Of a DNA stretch of 64,000 nt, positions 16,765 through 25,050 are shown piece by piece. The translations under genes were made by a program, and so were the position numbers. Location of the stretch: assembly GCF_008642315.1 (NCBI RefSeq), contig NZ_CP029192.1:1736001-1800000 (forward strand), written 5' to 3'. Under the pieces are notes generated by a model. The model was not told the origin of the DNA. It ran no database searches and saw nothing but the letters and a program-made list of their open reading frames with translations. The DNA is from Streptomyces venezuelae. Its GTDB lineage: Bacteria; Actinomycetota; Actinomycetes; Streptomycetales; Streptomycetaceae. The stretch's first letter is position 1; each line of letters begins with the position of its first letter.

Positions 16765-18183
16765 CTAGGAAGATTTGAGTGCCGCGGCCGTGGAGCCACG
16801 GGTGCCGAGATGGTGAAAGAACAGGTTGAGCGTGACCGCGACGAGCGCGCCGGCGCTGATGCCGGAGCCGAGCACGGTCTGTGCCCAGGCGGGGAACTCC
16901 GCGTAGAAGGTGGGGGCGGCGAGCGGGATGATGCCCGCACCGAGCGCCACGGCCACCAGAATGATGTTGGAGCTGTCGTCGAGGCCCGCCTCGGAGAGCG
17001 TTCGGATGCCGCTGACGGCGATGGAGCCGAAGAGGACGATGCCCGCACCGCCGAGTACCGGCATGGGGACGACGTTCACGACGGCGCCGAGCACCGGGAA
17101 GGCACCGAGCACGATGAGCGCGCCGCCCGCGACCGCGACGACATAGCGGCTGCGTACGCGGGTCAGCGAGACCACGCCGACGTTCTGCGCGAAGGCCGAG
17201 GTGGGGAAGCCGCCGAAGACCGGTCCGACCAGGGTGGCGATGCCGTCGGTGCGCAGGCCGCGGGTGATGGTCCTGCCGTCGGTCTTGCGCTCGCAGATCT
17301 CGCCGAGGGCGAGCATGCCGGCCGCGGACTCGGTCATCAGGACCAGCATCACGATGCAGAGCGAGAGGATCGCGGCGGGCTGGAAGACGGGGGCGCCGGA
17401 GGCGAACGGCGTGGGCAGGGCGGCGAGCGGGGCCGTCTGCACCGACGTGAAGTCGGCCATGCCGAACGGGATCGCGGCGAGCGTGCCGATGAACATGCCT
17501 GCCAGCAGGGCGACTTGCTTGAGGAAACCGCGTCCGAATCGCTGGAAGAGCAGGATCACGACGAGCGTGAAGGCGGCGAGCGCCAGGTACTTCATGTCGC
17601 CGAACGTCGGGTCGGTGTCGTCGCCGCCCTGCGCCCACTTCACGGGCACGGGCATCAGCGTGACGCCGATGAGCGTGATGACGACGCCGGTGACCAGCGG
17701 CGGGAAGAAGCGGAGCAGCTTGCCGAAGAACGGTCCGACGGCGAGGCAGAAGACGCCCGCGACCATCACCGCGCCGTAGATCGCGGGGAGTTGATCGCCT
17801 TTGGCGTTGGTCTCGGCGATCGCGAGGATGGGCGCGATGCCCGCCGAGGAGGCGGCGTTCACGAACGGCAGGCGGTTGCCCACGAAGCCCTTGACGCCGA
17901 GGGTCTGCAGGATGGTGGCGAGACCGGCGATCAGCAGTCCGGCGGCGATGAGCCGGGTCTGGGCCACGGTGTCCAGGCCACAGGCCTGGCCGATGATGAG
18001 CGGAGGGGTGACCACACCCGCGTACATGGCGGCGATGTGCTGGAGTGCGGCGGGGACGAGCCGCGAGGGGTGGAGCTTCTCATCCACCGGGTGACAGTCG
18101 GCAGTTGCTGCGCTGTCAGCTGTGTCCGGTGGGGTGGAACACGGGCCTTCGGCTGCTGCCGGCCCCTTTGCAGGCTGTGCCAT
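16765..18183 (-). CDS. NCS2-family purine permease (third of three)
   Basis: A 472-residue membrane symporter. HPVDEKLH precedes ALQHIAAMYAG (QH motif), and the signature QNVGVVSLTRVRSR and MTESAAGMLALGEICERK place it in the NCS2/NAT family. The ATG at 18183 has GGAGGG about 9 nt upstream; the frame continues further upstream but without a good site. It lies 68 bp downstream of the uricase gene, with a strong hairpin in between, and 75 bp upstream of the deaminase gene. Urate or xanthine uptake is likely from the context. Confidence 0.88.
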   Translation of the reverse strand: MAQPAKGPAAAEGPCSTPPDTADSAATADCHPVDEKLHPSRLVPAALQHIAAMYAGVVTPPLIIGQACGLDTVAQTRLIAAGLLIAGLATILQTLGVKGFVGNRLPFVNAASSAGIAPILAIAETNAKGDQLPAIYGAVMVAGVFCLAVGPFFGKLLRFFPPLVTGVVITLIGVTLMPVPVKWAQGGDDTDPTFGDMKYLALAAFTLVVILLFQRFGRGFLKQVALLAGMFIGTLAAIPFGMADFTSVQTAPLAALPTPFASGAPVFQPAAILSLCIVMLVLMTESAAGMLALGEICERKTDGRTITRGLRTDGIATLVGPVFGGFPTSAFAQNVGVVSLTRVRSRYVVAVAGGALIVLGAFPVLGAVVNVVPMPVLGGAGIVLFGSIAVSGIRTLSEAGLDDSSNIILVAVALGAGIIPLAAPTFYAEFPAWAQTVLGSGISAGALVAVTLNLFFHHLGTRGSTAAALKSS

Positions 18184-18205
18184 TGCGGATGTTCCCTCCG
18201 GTGTG

Positions 18206-18242
18206 GCGCGCCCCCGCCCACTGCGGGCGGGACGGGGGCGCG
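18206..18242. terminator. Strong GC hairpin between uricase and permease genes
   Basis: GCGCGCCCCCGCCC (18206-18219) pairs with GGGCGGGACGGGGGCGCGC (18224-18242) with a small bulge and an ACTG loop. It lies 10 bp after the uricase stop on the minus strand and may end or attenuate the uricase operon. Confidence 0.65.
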
Positions 18243-18251
18243 CATCCCGCG

Positions 18252-19184
18252 TCAGAGGTTGGTCATGTCGACCGGGATCTTCGGCTCGACGCCGTCCCGC
18301 AGAATCGTGGCCTCGATCAGGCCGTACGGGCGGTCGGCGGCGTAGTAGACGGCTCCGTCCTTGGCTTCGTTGTCGAGGCCGAAGGGCGAGAGGTCCTGAC
18401 GGAAGTGGTGCTTGTTGGGCGCGGAGAAGCGGATCTCGTCGATCTCGCTGCGGTTGTTGATGACCCGCGAGCCCATCTGGTACAGCGTCTGCTGCAGGGA
18501 GAGGGAGTAGGTCTCCACGAAGGCGTGCAGGATGTGCTTCTTCGCCTGCTCGTACGACCGCTCCCAACTCGGCATGCGCTGCTCGTCGTTGGTCCAGTTG
18601 TGCCGCCACCAGGTGGACAGGGAGGTGGCGAGGATGCGGTCGTAGTCTTCCTGGAGGGTCGTGTACTTGTCCTTGATGAAGCCCCAGAACTCGGAGTTCG
18701 TGGAGTTCATCACGGTCAGGTCCTTCAGACCCGAGAGGACCTCGAAGTTCTCGCCGTCGTACGTGATCTGGGCGAGGCGCGTCTCCTGCCCCTTGCGGAC
18801 GAAGGAGTGGTTGACCTCGTCGGCGCCGATGAACTTGGCGTTGCTGTCGGAGCCGCCGATGCGCTCCCAGCTGTACTCCTCGATCCGGATCCGCGCGCGG
18901 TGGATCGAGGGCTGGCTGTCCACGAAGTGCCGGGCGAGGTGGATGCCGTACTGCTCGGCGGACTCGATGCCGTACTCCTTGGCGAACGCGAAGCAGGTGT
19001 TCTTCGTCGTGTCCGTCGGCAGGCAGTTGGCGTTCGAGCCGTTGTAGTGGACGTCGTCCAGGTCGCCGGAGAGGGCGACGGAGACGTTCAGGTCCTTGAT
19101 GTGATGGGTGTCGCCGTCCCGCGTGATCTTTACGACCCGGTTCTCAGCCTTGCCGTACTGGTTCTGTCCCAGAATGGTGGGCAT
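18252..19184 (-). CDS. Urate oxidase (uricase)
   Basis: Cofactor-free uricase, 310 residues. It oxidises urate to 5-hydroxyisourate and releases hydrogen peroxide. The family signature is clear in LKDLTVMNSTNSEFWGF followed by KYTTLQEDYDR, and the C-terminal half has NKHHFRQDLSPFGLDN, which carries substrate-binding residues. The start at 19184 has GAGGGAG about 10 nt upstream. It is the third gene of an operon reading OHCU decarboxylase, HIU hydrolase, uricase, with a 5-bp gap to the HIU hydrolase gene. The operon promoter carries the same palindrome as the catalase gene, consistent with joint control of peroxide production and removal. Confidence 0.95.
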   Translation of the reverse strand: MPTILGQNQYGKAENRVVKITRDGDTHHIKDLNVSVALSGDLDDVHYNGSNANCLPTDTTKNTCFAFAKEYGIESAEQYGIHLARHFVDSQPSIHRARIRIEEYSWERIGGSDSNAKFIGADEVNHSFVRKGQETRLAQITYDGENFEVLSGLKDLTVMNSTNSEFWGFIKDKYTTLQEDYDRILATSLSTWWRHNWTNDEQRMPSWERSYEQAKKHILHAFVETYSLSLQQTLYQMGSRVINNRSEIDEIRFSAPNKHHFRQDLSPFGLDNEAKDGAVYYAADRPYGLIEATILRDGVEPKIPVDMTNL

Positions 19185-19189
19185 GTCTG

Positions 19190-19597
19190 CTAGCTCCCTC
19201 GGTAAACGGAGTAGCCGAACGGGTTGAGCAGCAGCGGTACGTGGTAGTGCTCGCCCGGCTTGACGGCGAACGTGATCGCCACCTCCGGGAAGAACGCTCC
19301 GGTCGCACCGCTGTCCCGATTCGCGGGGGCGTCCTGCTGCGCCTCGGCTTGCTGGTTGTTCTTGCTCAGGAAGTACGCCTCGGTCTCGAAGTCGAGACGT
19401 ACATGGCTGGTGCCTTCCGGCAGGGCCGGCAGGTCCTTGCACCGCCCGTCCGCGTCGGTCGCACTGCCGCCGAGCGCCTTCCACTCATCCCCTGCACCAC
19501 TGCGGGCGGACAGGGAGATGGCGACGCCCTCGGCGGGGCGGCCGACGCTGGTGTCCAGGATGTGCGTGGACACCGAAGCGGTCGTTTCCGTGCTCAT
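19190..19597 (-). CDS. 5-hydroxyisourate hydrolase
   Basis: Transthyretin-like enzyme, 135 residues, hydrolysing 5-hydroxyisourate to OHCU. It has the N-terminal VSTHILDTSVGRPAEGV motif with the active-site His and ends in the diagnostic YSVYRGS. An insertion rich in Gln/Ala (NNQQAEAQQDAPANRDSG, about 85-102) lies before FFPEVAITFAV and is longer than in most family members. The start codon overlaps the stop of the OHCU decarboxylase gene (ATGA), implying translational coupling. The uricase gene follows after 5 bp. Confidence 0.95.
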   Translation of the reverse strand: MSTETTASVSTHILDTSVGRPAEGVAISLSARSGAGDEWKALGGSATDADGRCKDLPALPEGTSHVRLDFETEAYFLSKNNQQAEAQQDAPANRDSGATGAFFPEVAITFAVKPGEHYHVPLLLNPFGYSVYRGS

Positions 19598-20109
19598 GCG
19601 TCGTTTCCTTCTTCCACGAGGCGGGTCAGGCGGATGCGGTTGATCTTGCCCAGTTCGCTGCGGACGATCTCGCGCTCTCCCTCCGCCTCGTTCTCGATCC
19701 GGATCTTGAGCTGGCCGAGCATGAACTCGGCTGTCGCGCCGGTCGCGCAGATCAGGAAGACGTGACCGAACTTCTCCTGGTAGGCCAGGTTCAGTTCGAG
19801 CAGTTCGGCCTTGAGCTCCTCGGAGGCCCCGGCCATGCCGCGCTGTTCGCGGGCGGAGGTCGGGTCCCCCGGCTTCGGGCGGCCGATCGGCGGGTGCCCC
19901 GCCATCGCCTCGGCCAGATCCTCGGCGGTGAGCTCGGCCATGGCGGCGTCGCTGGCGGCGAAGAGGGCTTCGACGGTGGGGTAGGGGCGCTGGGCAAGCA
20001 GCTTGCTTCCCCAGGCCGAAGAGGCGCAGGCCTCGTGGAGGGCGGCGGTGGCCGCGGCCTCCTCCAAGGCGTTGAACCGGGTGAGACCCGGCGTCGTACT
20101 CGAAGTCAC
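19594..20109 (-). CDS. 2-oxo-4-hydroxy-4-carboxy-5-ureidoimidazoline decarboxylase
   Basis: A 171-residue enzyme making S-allantoin from OHCU. The catalytic His lies in GHPPIGRPK, and the second motif TSAREQRGMAGA is also intact. LNLAYQEKFGHVFLICATG is the conserved C-terminal core. It is first in the uricase operon and overlaps the next gene by 4 bp. The promoter upstream has TTGACG as -35 overlapping a 15-bp palindrome. No allantoinase gene is present in the window, so the allantoin step must be encoded elsewhere. Confidence 0.95.
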   Translation of the reverse strand: MTSSTTPGLTRFNALEEAAATAALHEACASSAWGSKLLAQRPYPTVEALFAASDAAMAELTAEDLAEAMAGHPPIGRPKPGDPTSAREQRGMAGASEELKAELLELNLAYQEKFGHVFLICATGATAEFMLGQLKIRIENEAEGEREIVRSELGKINRIRLTRLVEEGNDA

Positions 20110-20148
20110 GGGGAGCCTCCGTGGCCTTGTGCTGGACGGGCTGCGGAA

Positions 20149-20189
20149 CAGCTAAGACCTTCAACAACACCGCGTCAACAGTTTGTTGA
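20149..20189 (-). promoter_or_regulatory. Promoter and palindromic operator of the uricase operon
   Basis: On the minus strand TTCAACAAACTGTTGACG spans the -35 region; TCAACA-N3-TGTTGA (20175-20189) is a perfect dyad that overlaps TTGACG (20173-20178). A -10 candidate, TTAGCT or TAGCTG, lies 17-18 nt downstream. The same 18-nt sequence precedes katA. An extra TTCAACAA half site at 20160-20167 mirrors TTGTTGAA at 20183-20190. Confidence 0.65.
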
Positions 20190-20206
20190 AATAACTTGAA
20201 CAAAGA

Positions 20207-20236
20207 AGCCGCCACCCGGCATTTCGGGTGACGGCT
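20207..20236 (-). terminator. Terminator of the HTH regulator gene
   Basis: AGCCGCCACCCG (20207-20218) pairs with CGGGTGACGGCT (20225-20236) with one mismatch and a 6-nt loop, 54 bp after the regulator stop. T-rich sequence follows in the minus direction. Confidence 0.65.
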
Positions 20237-20289
20237 CGGCCGCGCAGCGTGACCACGGGGCGTGGGTCACCAGGTGACCCAGGGGCGAA

Positions 20290-20667
20290 TTACTCGCTCT
20301 TGGCGGCGTTCTCCCTGTTCAGGTAGTTGTACACCGTGAACCGGGAGACTCCCAGGGCGCCCGCCACAGTCTCGACGCCATGCCGGACGGAGAAGGCGCC
20401 GCGCGCCTCCAGTATCCGCACGACCTCCTGTTTCGCCTTGCGGTCCAGCTCGGACAGGGGCCGGCCCTGCTTCCGCTCCAGGGCGAGCAGGATGTGGTCC
20501 AGCGAGTCGGCGAGCTGCGGCAGCCGTACGGCCACCACGTCCTCGCCCTCCCAGGCGAGCACGACGTCGTCGGTCCCCGCCAGGTCGGGCGGCATCATCT
20601 CGCCGCCCATGGCGTCCACCAGCGGCTTCACCGCGGTGACGAAGGGGTCGTCCCCGAAGCTGGTCAC
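20290..20667 (-). CDS. DauR/YheO-like helix-turn-helix regulator
   Basis: A 125-residue putative transcription factor. The C-terminal half (about 75-120) matches the HTH_22 domain of DauR/YheO regulators: KQEVVRILEARGAFSVRHGVETVAGALGVSRFTVYNYLN. The N-terminal part is too short for the usual full PAS-like sensor, so it is a reduced version. The GTG start overlaps the stop of the upstream thiamine-binding-like gene (GTGA). It sits between the uricase operon and hyi and is the only regulator in the module, so it may bind one of the two palindrome families seen here (inference). Confidence 0.7.
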   Translation of the reverse strand: MTSFGDDPFVTAVKPLVDAMGGEMMPPDLAGTDDVVLAWEGEDVVAVRLPQLADSLDHILLALERKQGRPLSELDRKAKQEVVRILEARGAFSVRHGVETVAGALGVSRFTVYNYLNRENAAKSE

Positions 20668-20942
20668 TTATCCGCCTCCCCCGGGTCCGCCGGGTCCGCC
20701 GGCTCGCCGATCACGTTGACCTGGAGCGAGACGCGGGTCGCGCCCGCCCCCAGGGACCGGCGCAGCATCGCGTCGACGGCAGTGAGCACCGCGTCGACGT
20801 CACCCTCGGCCGTATTGCCGAACGGACCTACGTCCACGGCGTCCAGCGGGGCCCCCTGAATGACCTCACGAGCCACCACCGCATGGGCGGGGGCCTCGTC
20901 GAGATCGAAGGGTTCGGTCGTGAACTCCACTCTCAATCGCAC
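20664..20942 (-). CDS. Thiamine-binding protein-like (MTH1187/DUF77 family)
   Basis: A 92-residue protein with a ferredoxin-like pattern: an opening strand RLRVEFTTEPFDL, then helix PAHAVVAREVIQGA, VGPFGNTAEGDVDAVLTAVDAML and the closing strand ATRVSLQVNVIG. This fits the MTH1187/YkoF-like family, which binds thiamine or its parts. The GTG start at 20942 is the best available, although its ribosome site is weak. It is coupled by a 4-bp overlap to the HTH gene and may act as its ligand sensor (inference). It is divergent from hyi. Confidence 0.55.
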   Translation of the reverse strand: MRLRVEFTTEPFDLDEAPAHAVVAREVIQGAPLDAVDVGPFGNTAEGDVDAVLTAVDAMLRRSLGAGATRVSLQVNVIGEPADPADPGEADK

Positions 20943-20987
20943 GCTCAACAACCTAATGCCGCCGTGGGAATTTTCGGCAGCCCCCTC

Positions 20988-21017
20988 TTGACAGCTTCCG
21001 CAGATCGGAGGCAGTCT
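20988..21017 (+). promoter_or_regulatory. Promoter of the hyi-glxR operon
   Basis: TTGACA (20988-20993) followed after 18 nt by CAGTCT (21012-21017). An AllR-type box (20996-21010) lies in the spacer and a second (21038-21052) downstream of the expected start. Confidence 0.5.
20996..21010. promoter_or_regulatory. AllR-type box 1 before hyi
   Basis: TTCCG-CAGAT-CGGAG, an inverted repeat with one mismatch in the outer position, placed between the -35 and -10 elements of the hyi promoter. Confidence 0.6.
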
Positions 21018-21037
21018 TCCACCAGACAGAAATGAAC

Positions 21038-21052
21038 TTCCGCAATACGGAA
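21038..21052. promoter_or_regulatory. AllR-type box 2 before hyi
   Basis: TTCCG-CAATA-CGGAA is a perfect 5-bp dyad with a 5-nt spacer, ending 16 bp before the hyi start codon. Its start is exactly 42 bp from box 1, four helical turns, so both boxes face the same side of the DNA. Confidence 0.65.
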
Positions 21053-21068
21053 GGAGCGCGGAAGCCCC

Positions 21069-21896
21069 ATGGGATACTCCGACCAGCGCTTCAATGTGAA
21101 CCTGTCGATCCTCTTCACCGAGCTCCCGCTCCTTGAGCGCCCCGCGGCCGCCGCGAAGGCGGGCTTCGGCGCGGTCGAGCTGTGGTGGCCCTGGGTCGAC
21201 GCCCCCACCCCCGAGCAGTCCGAGCTCGACGCCCTGAAGCAGGCGATCGAGGACGCGGGCGTACAGCTGGTGGGCCTGAACTTCTACGCGGGGCAGCTGC
21301 CCGGCCCGGACCGCGGCGCCCTGTCGATCCCCGGCGAGGAGAGCGAGAAGTTCCGCGCCAACCTCGCGGTGGCGGCGGACTTCGCGAAGTCGCTCGGCTG
21401 CACGGCGCTCAACGCGCTGTACGGCAACCGCGTCGAGGGTGTGGACCCGGCCGTCCAGGACGAACTCGCCCTGGAGAACCTGGTGCTCGCGGCCCGTGAG
21501 GCCGACCGCGTCGGTGCGATCCTGCTGATCGAGGCGCTGAACAAGCCCGAGTCGCCGCTCTGCCCGATCGTGAGCGCCCCCAAGGCGATCGAGATCGTGG
21601 ACAAGGTGAACGCGGCCACCGGCCTCGGCAACGCCAAGTTCCTCATGGACCTGTACCACCTGTCCATGAACGGCGAGGACCTCCCGTCGGTCATCGAGCA
21701 GTACGCGGCCAGGACCGGCCACGTGCAGATTGCCGACAACCCCGGCCGCGGCGCCCCCGGCACGGGATCGCTGCCGCTCGAATCGCTGCTCGACCAGCTC
21801 CGCGCCGCCGGGTACGACGGCTGGGTCGGCCTCGAGTACAAGCCGGGCGACGCCCCGAGCGCCGAGGCCTTCGGCTGGCTGCCGGCCCAGCGCTGA
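21069..21896 (+). CDS. hyi: Hydroxypyruvate isomerase
   Basis: A TIM-barrel enzyme of 275 residues interconverting hydroxypyruvate and tartronate semialdehyde. FNVNLSILFTELPLLERPAAAAKAGFGAVELWWPW at the N-terminus and LIEALNKPE, FLMDLYHLSMNGED, HVQIADNPGRGAPGTG and VGLEYKP later are the family's conserved blocks, carrying the metal-binding Glu, Asp, His and Glu residues. It leads a two-gene operon with the tartronate semialdehyde reductase gene 53 bp downstream. Two AllR-type boxes precede it. It belongs to the glyoxylate branch of allantoin use. Confidence 0.93.
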   Translation: MGYSDQRFNVNLSILFTELPLLERPAAAAKAGFGAVELWWPWVDAPTPEQSELDALKQAIEDAGVQLVGLNFYAGQLPGPDRGALSIPGEESEKFRANLAVAADFAKSLGCTALNALYGNRVEGVDPAVQDELALENLVLAAREADRVGAILLIEALNKPESPLCPIVSAPKAIEIVDKVNAATGLGNAKFLMDLYHLSMNGEDLPSVIEQYAARTGHVQIADNPGRGAPGTGSLPLESLLDQLRAAGYDGWVGLEYKPGDAPSAEAFGWLPAQR

Positions 21897-21949
21897 GCGC
21901 CCCCTCATCGACGTACGACCCGTTTGAGAGCAGTAGGAGAGACACCCTC

Positions 21950-22840
21950 ATGAGCAACCTTCCCAAGATCGCGTGGATCGGCCTCGGCATCATGGGCTCG
22001 CCCATGTCCGAGAACCTGATCAAGGCGGGTTACTCCGTCACCGGCTTCACCCTCGAGCAGGACAAGCTGGACCGCCTGGCCGCGGCCGGCGGCACCGCCG
22101 CCAAGTCCATCGCCGAGGCCGTCAAGGACGCCGACGTCGTCGTGACGATGGTGCCCGCCTCCCCGCAGGTCGAGGCCATCGCGTACGGTCCTGACGGCAT
22201 CCTGGAGAACGCGAAGTCCGGCGCGCTGATCGTCGACATGTCGTCGATCACCCCGCAGACCTCCGTGGACCTGGCCAAGGCCGCCAAGGAGAAGGGCCTG
22301 CGCGTCCTGGACGCCCCCGTCTCCGGTGGCGAGGCCGGCGCGATCGAGGCCGTGCTCTCCATCATGGTCGGCGGCGAGCAGGCCGACTTCGACGAGGCCA
22401 AGCCGCTCCTCGACGCGCTGGGCAAGACCATCGTGCTGTGTGGTCCGCACGGCTCGGGCCAGACCGTGAAGGCCGCCAACCAGCTCATCGTCGCCGTCAA
22501 CATCCAGGCGTGCGCCGAGGCCGTGGTCTTCCTGGAGAAGTCCGGTGTGGACCTCAAGGCCGCGCTCGACGTCCTGAACGGGGGGCTTGCGGGCTCGACC
22601 GTGCTGACCCGCAAGAAGGACAACTTCCTGAACCGGGACTTCAAGCCCGGCTTCCGGATCGACCTGCACCACAAGGACATGGGCATCGTCACCGACGCCG
22701 CCCGCAACGTCGGTGCGGCCCTGCCCGTCGGCGCGGTCGTCGCCCAGCTCGTCGCCTCGCTGCGCACGCAGGGTGACGGCGGCCTCGACCACTCCGCCCT
22801 GCTGCGCTCCGTCGAGCGTCTCTCGGGCGCCGAGCTCTGA
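21950..22840 (+). CDS. glxR: Tartronate semialdehyde reductase (2-hydroxy-3-oxopropionate reductase)
   Basis: NAD(P)H-dependent beta-hydroxyacid dehydrogenase, 296 residues, reducing tartronate semialdehyde to D-glycerate. The Rossmann motif GLGIMGSPM lies at about 12-20, the substrate loop is DAPVSGGEAGA, and the catalytic Lys is in VKAANQLIV. The C-terminal all-helical domain is complete. AGGAG lies upstream of the ATG. It follows hyi in one operon and accepts the product of the gcl-encoded carboligase. Synteny of gcl, katA, this gene and hyi is known from other streptomycetes. Confidence 0.92.
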   Translation: MSNLPKIAWIGLGIMGSPMSENLIKAGYSVTGFTLEQDKLDRLAAAGGTAAKSIAEAVKDADVVVTMVPASPQVEAIAYGPDGILENAKSGALIVDMSSITPQTSVDLAKAAKEKGLRVLDAPVSGGEAGAIEAVLSIMVGGEQADFDEAKPLLDALGKTIVLCGPHGSGQTVKAANQLIVAVNIQACAEAVVFLEKSGVDLKAALDVLNGGLAGSTVLTRKKDNFLNRDFKPGFRIDLHHKDMGIVTDAARNVGAALPVGAVVAQLVASLRTQGDGGLDHSALLRSVERLSGAEL

Positions 22841-22947
22841 GCCGCACCACCGGCGAGAGCTCCTCTCGAACTTCCGGGCCGTGGCGGCGCTGACACCTGT
22901 CCTGTCGCGCCCAGGCGTCGCCGCGGCCCGGAACTCCATCATCAACT

Positions 22948-22988
22948 TCAACAAACTGTTGACGTAGCAGTTCAGGGGTCCTTACGCT
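22948..22988 (+). promoter_or_regulatory. Promoter and palindromic operator of katA
   Basis: TTCAACAAACTGTTGACG contains the dyad TCAACA-AAC-TGTTGA (22948-22962) overlapping the -35 TTGACG (22959-22964); TACGCT (22983-22988) is the -10 after 18 nt. The 18-nt block is identical to that before the uricase operon, in the same orientation to the gene. Confidence 0.65.
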
Positions 22989-23024
22989 CCGAACACCTCA
23001 GCAGTCACAGCACGGAAGGTCACG

Positions 23025-24482
23025 ATGTCGAAGCGCGTGCTTACGACCGAGTCCGGCGCCCCCGTCGCCGACAATCAGAACTCCGCCACCGCCGGCGTCG
23101 GTGGCCCGATCCTCCTGCAGGACCAGCACCTGCTGGAGAAGCTCGCCCGCTTCAACCGTGAGCGCATCCCGGAGCGTGTGGTGCACGCCCGCGGCTCGGG
23201 TGCGTACGGCCACTTCGAGGTGACCGACGACGTCACCGGCTTCACCCACGCCGACTTCCTCAGCGAGATCGGCAAGCGCACCGAGGTCTTCCTGCGCTTC
23301 TCGACCGTGGCGGACAACCTGGGCGGCGCGGACGCCGTGCGTGACCCCCGTGGCTTCGCGCTGAAGTTCTACACCGAAGAGGGCAACTACGACCTCGTCG
23401 GCAACAACACGCCGGTCTTCTTCATCAAGGACCCGCTGAAGTTCCCCGACTTCATCCACTCCCAGAAGCGTGACCCGTTCACGGGCAAGCAGGAGCCGGA
23501 CAACGTCTGGGACTTCTGGGCGCACGCCCCCGAGGCGACGCACCAGATCACCTGGCTCATGGGCGACCGCGGCATCCCCGCCTCGTACCGTCACATGAAC
23601 GGCTACGGCTCGCACACCTACCAGTGGACGAACGCCAAGGGCGAGGCCTTCTTCGTCAAGTACCACTTCAAGACGAACCAGGGCATCCGCAGCCTCTCCG
23701 CCGAGCAGGGCGCCGAGACCGCGGGCAAGGACCCCAACTCGCACCAGACGGACCTGCTGCAGGCCATCGAGCGCGGCGTGAACCCGTCCTGGACGCTGCA
23801 CGTGCAGATCATGCCGGCGGCCGAGGCGGCCGACTACCGCTTCAACCCGTTCGACCTCACCAAGGTGTGGCCGCACAAGGACTACCCGCTGCAGCGCGTG
23901 GGCCGCCTGGTCCTGGACCGCAACCCCGACAACGTGTTCGCCGAGGTGGAGCAGGCAGCCTTCTCCCCGAACAACTTCGTGCCGGGCATCGGTCCGTCCC
24001 CCGACAAGATGCTCCAGGGCCGCCTGTTCGCCTACGCGGACGCGCACCGCTACCGCCTGGGCGTCAACCACACCCAGCTCGCGGTGAACGCGCCGAAGGC
24101 GACGAAGGCCGACAACTACGGCCGCGACGGCCTGATGGCGTCCAACGCGTACGGCCGCGACCGCAAGAACTACGAGCCCAACTCGTACGACGGTCCCGTC
24201 GAGACGGGTCAGCCGCTGGCCGCGCCGCTCGCGATCGCCGGTTACACCGGCACGCACGAGGCCGCGACCCACACCAAGGACGACGACTTCTTCCAGGCCG
24301 GTGAGCTCTACCGCCTGATGTCCGAGGACGAGAAGTCCCGTCTGGTGGCGAACATCGCCGGCGGCCTCTCGCAGGTCTCCCGCGACGACGTCATCGAGAA
24401 GAACCTCGCCCACTTCCACGCCGCCGACGCCGACTACGGCAAGCGCGTCGAGAAGGCGGTCCGCGCCCTGCGCGAGGACTGA
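23025..24482 (+). CDS. katA: Monofunctional heme catalase
   Basis: A small-subunit (clade 3 type) catalase of 485 residues that breaks down hydrogen peroxide. The distal His lies in [15 protein letters not shown] (about 50-64), the conserved [27 protein letters not shown] segment follows, and the proximal heme ligand Tyr is in [20 protein letters not shown] precedes the ATG. The gene lies inside the urate-glyoxylate module and shares its promoter palindrome with the uricase operon, so it likely removes peroxide produced by uricase. Confidence 0.95.
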   Translation: MSKRVLTTESGAPVADNQNSATAGVGGPILLQDQHLLEKLARFNRERIPERVVHARGSGAYGHFEVTDDVTGFTHADFLSEIGKRTEVFLRFSTVADNLGGADAVRDPRGFALKFYTEEGNYDLVGNNTPVFFIKDPLKFPDFIHSQKRDPFTGKQEPDNVWDFWAHAPEATHQITWLMGDRGIPASYRHMNGYGSHTYQWTNAKGEAFFVKYHFKTNQGIRSLSAEQGAETAGKDPNSHQTDLLQAIERGVNPSWTLHVQIMPAAEAADYRFNPFDLTKVWPHKDYPLQRVGRLVLDRNPDNVFAEVEQAAFSPNNFVPGIGPSPDKMLQGRLFAYADAHRYRLGVNHTQLAVNAPKATKADNYGRDGLMASNAYGRDRKNYEPNSYDGPVETGQPLAAPLAIAGYTGTHEAATHTKDDDFFQAGELYRLMSEDEKSRLVANIAGGLSQVSRDDVIEKNLAHFHAADADYGKRVEKAVRALRED

Positions 24483-24529
24483 GCGAGTTCGCAGCAACTC
24501 CCAGGCTGCGCCGGTGAGTTGACGGGAGG

Positions 24530-24907
24530 TCGACTCACCGGTGCTGAGCCCGCACCGCCACGGACCCGGATGAGGGGTGGTCCCGTGCGCAACGCGGGCA
24601 GTCCGCTCCGGCGGACAGGCACGGGTCCGCGGCGGCTCTGCGAGCCAGTGCGGTGGTAAAGGTCCGACGGGTTCCCTTCTCGACCTGAGGGAGGGGAACC
24701 CCCGGCCCGTCGCAACCGCCGCGGTCCCCGCCGACGCCCCCCTCCCAGGGGGCCCACAGACTCCGTCCGGCAGCGCGTATGCATGTTCCGCCAGTCGCGC
24801 GCGGTCGGACGGCTACAACTCCACAGCCCCACAGGGTGCTTCGGCCCCACAGGGCAGCTGAGCCAGAGCGGCGAGTACGGGACGGTCCCCGGACTCGCCG
24901 CTCTTTT
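24530..24907 (+). ncRNA. Possible structured RNA upstream of a strong terminator
   Basis: No convincing gene lies here; the open frames in the region are Pro/Gly/Arg-rich artefacts. Pairings suggest structure: CGGACCCG with CGGGTCCG, then a nested stem (CGACGGG with CCCGTCG enclosing GTTCCC with GGGAAC at about 24664-24711), GTCCG with CGGAC near 24763-24810, and the terminator at 24865-24907. It may be a small RNA or a long katA 3' leader-like region. It does not match the cobalamin, TPP, glycine or SAM riboswitches, RNase P RNA or tmRNA sequences I know. Confidence 0.35.
24865..24907 (+). terminator. Rho-independent terminator downstream of katA
   Basis: AGAGCGGCGAGT (24865-24876) pairs perfectly with ACTCGCCGCTCT (24893-24904), followed by TTT. 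The 16-nt loop itself contains GGGAC-G-GTCCC. It lies 383 bp after the catalase stop, further than needed for katA alone. Confidence 0.8.
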
Positions 24908-25050
24908 GCGTGTGGGTCGGGCCGTGTGGCCGGTGCCGGGGGGCGGGGCCGCAGGCCGGGTTGTGGGCCGTTGCCGTGGCCGGTCCTGCGCGGTGGTGCC
25001 TCATGGCCGGGCTGGGGGCCGGGCCGGGGCCGCGCGCCGGTAGCCGCGGC

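Noticed and set aside
24541..24720. Possible cobalamin or other known riboswitch (GCCAGTG-like segment)
   Set aside because: The conserved B12 box and the other consensus blocks are missing, and no suitable gene follows on the plus strand.
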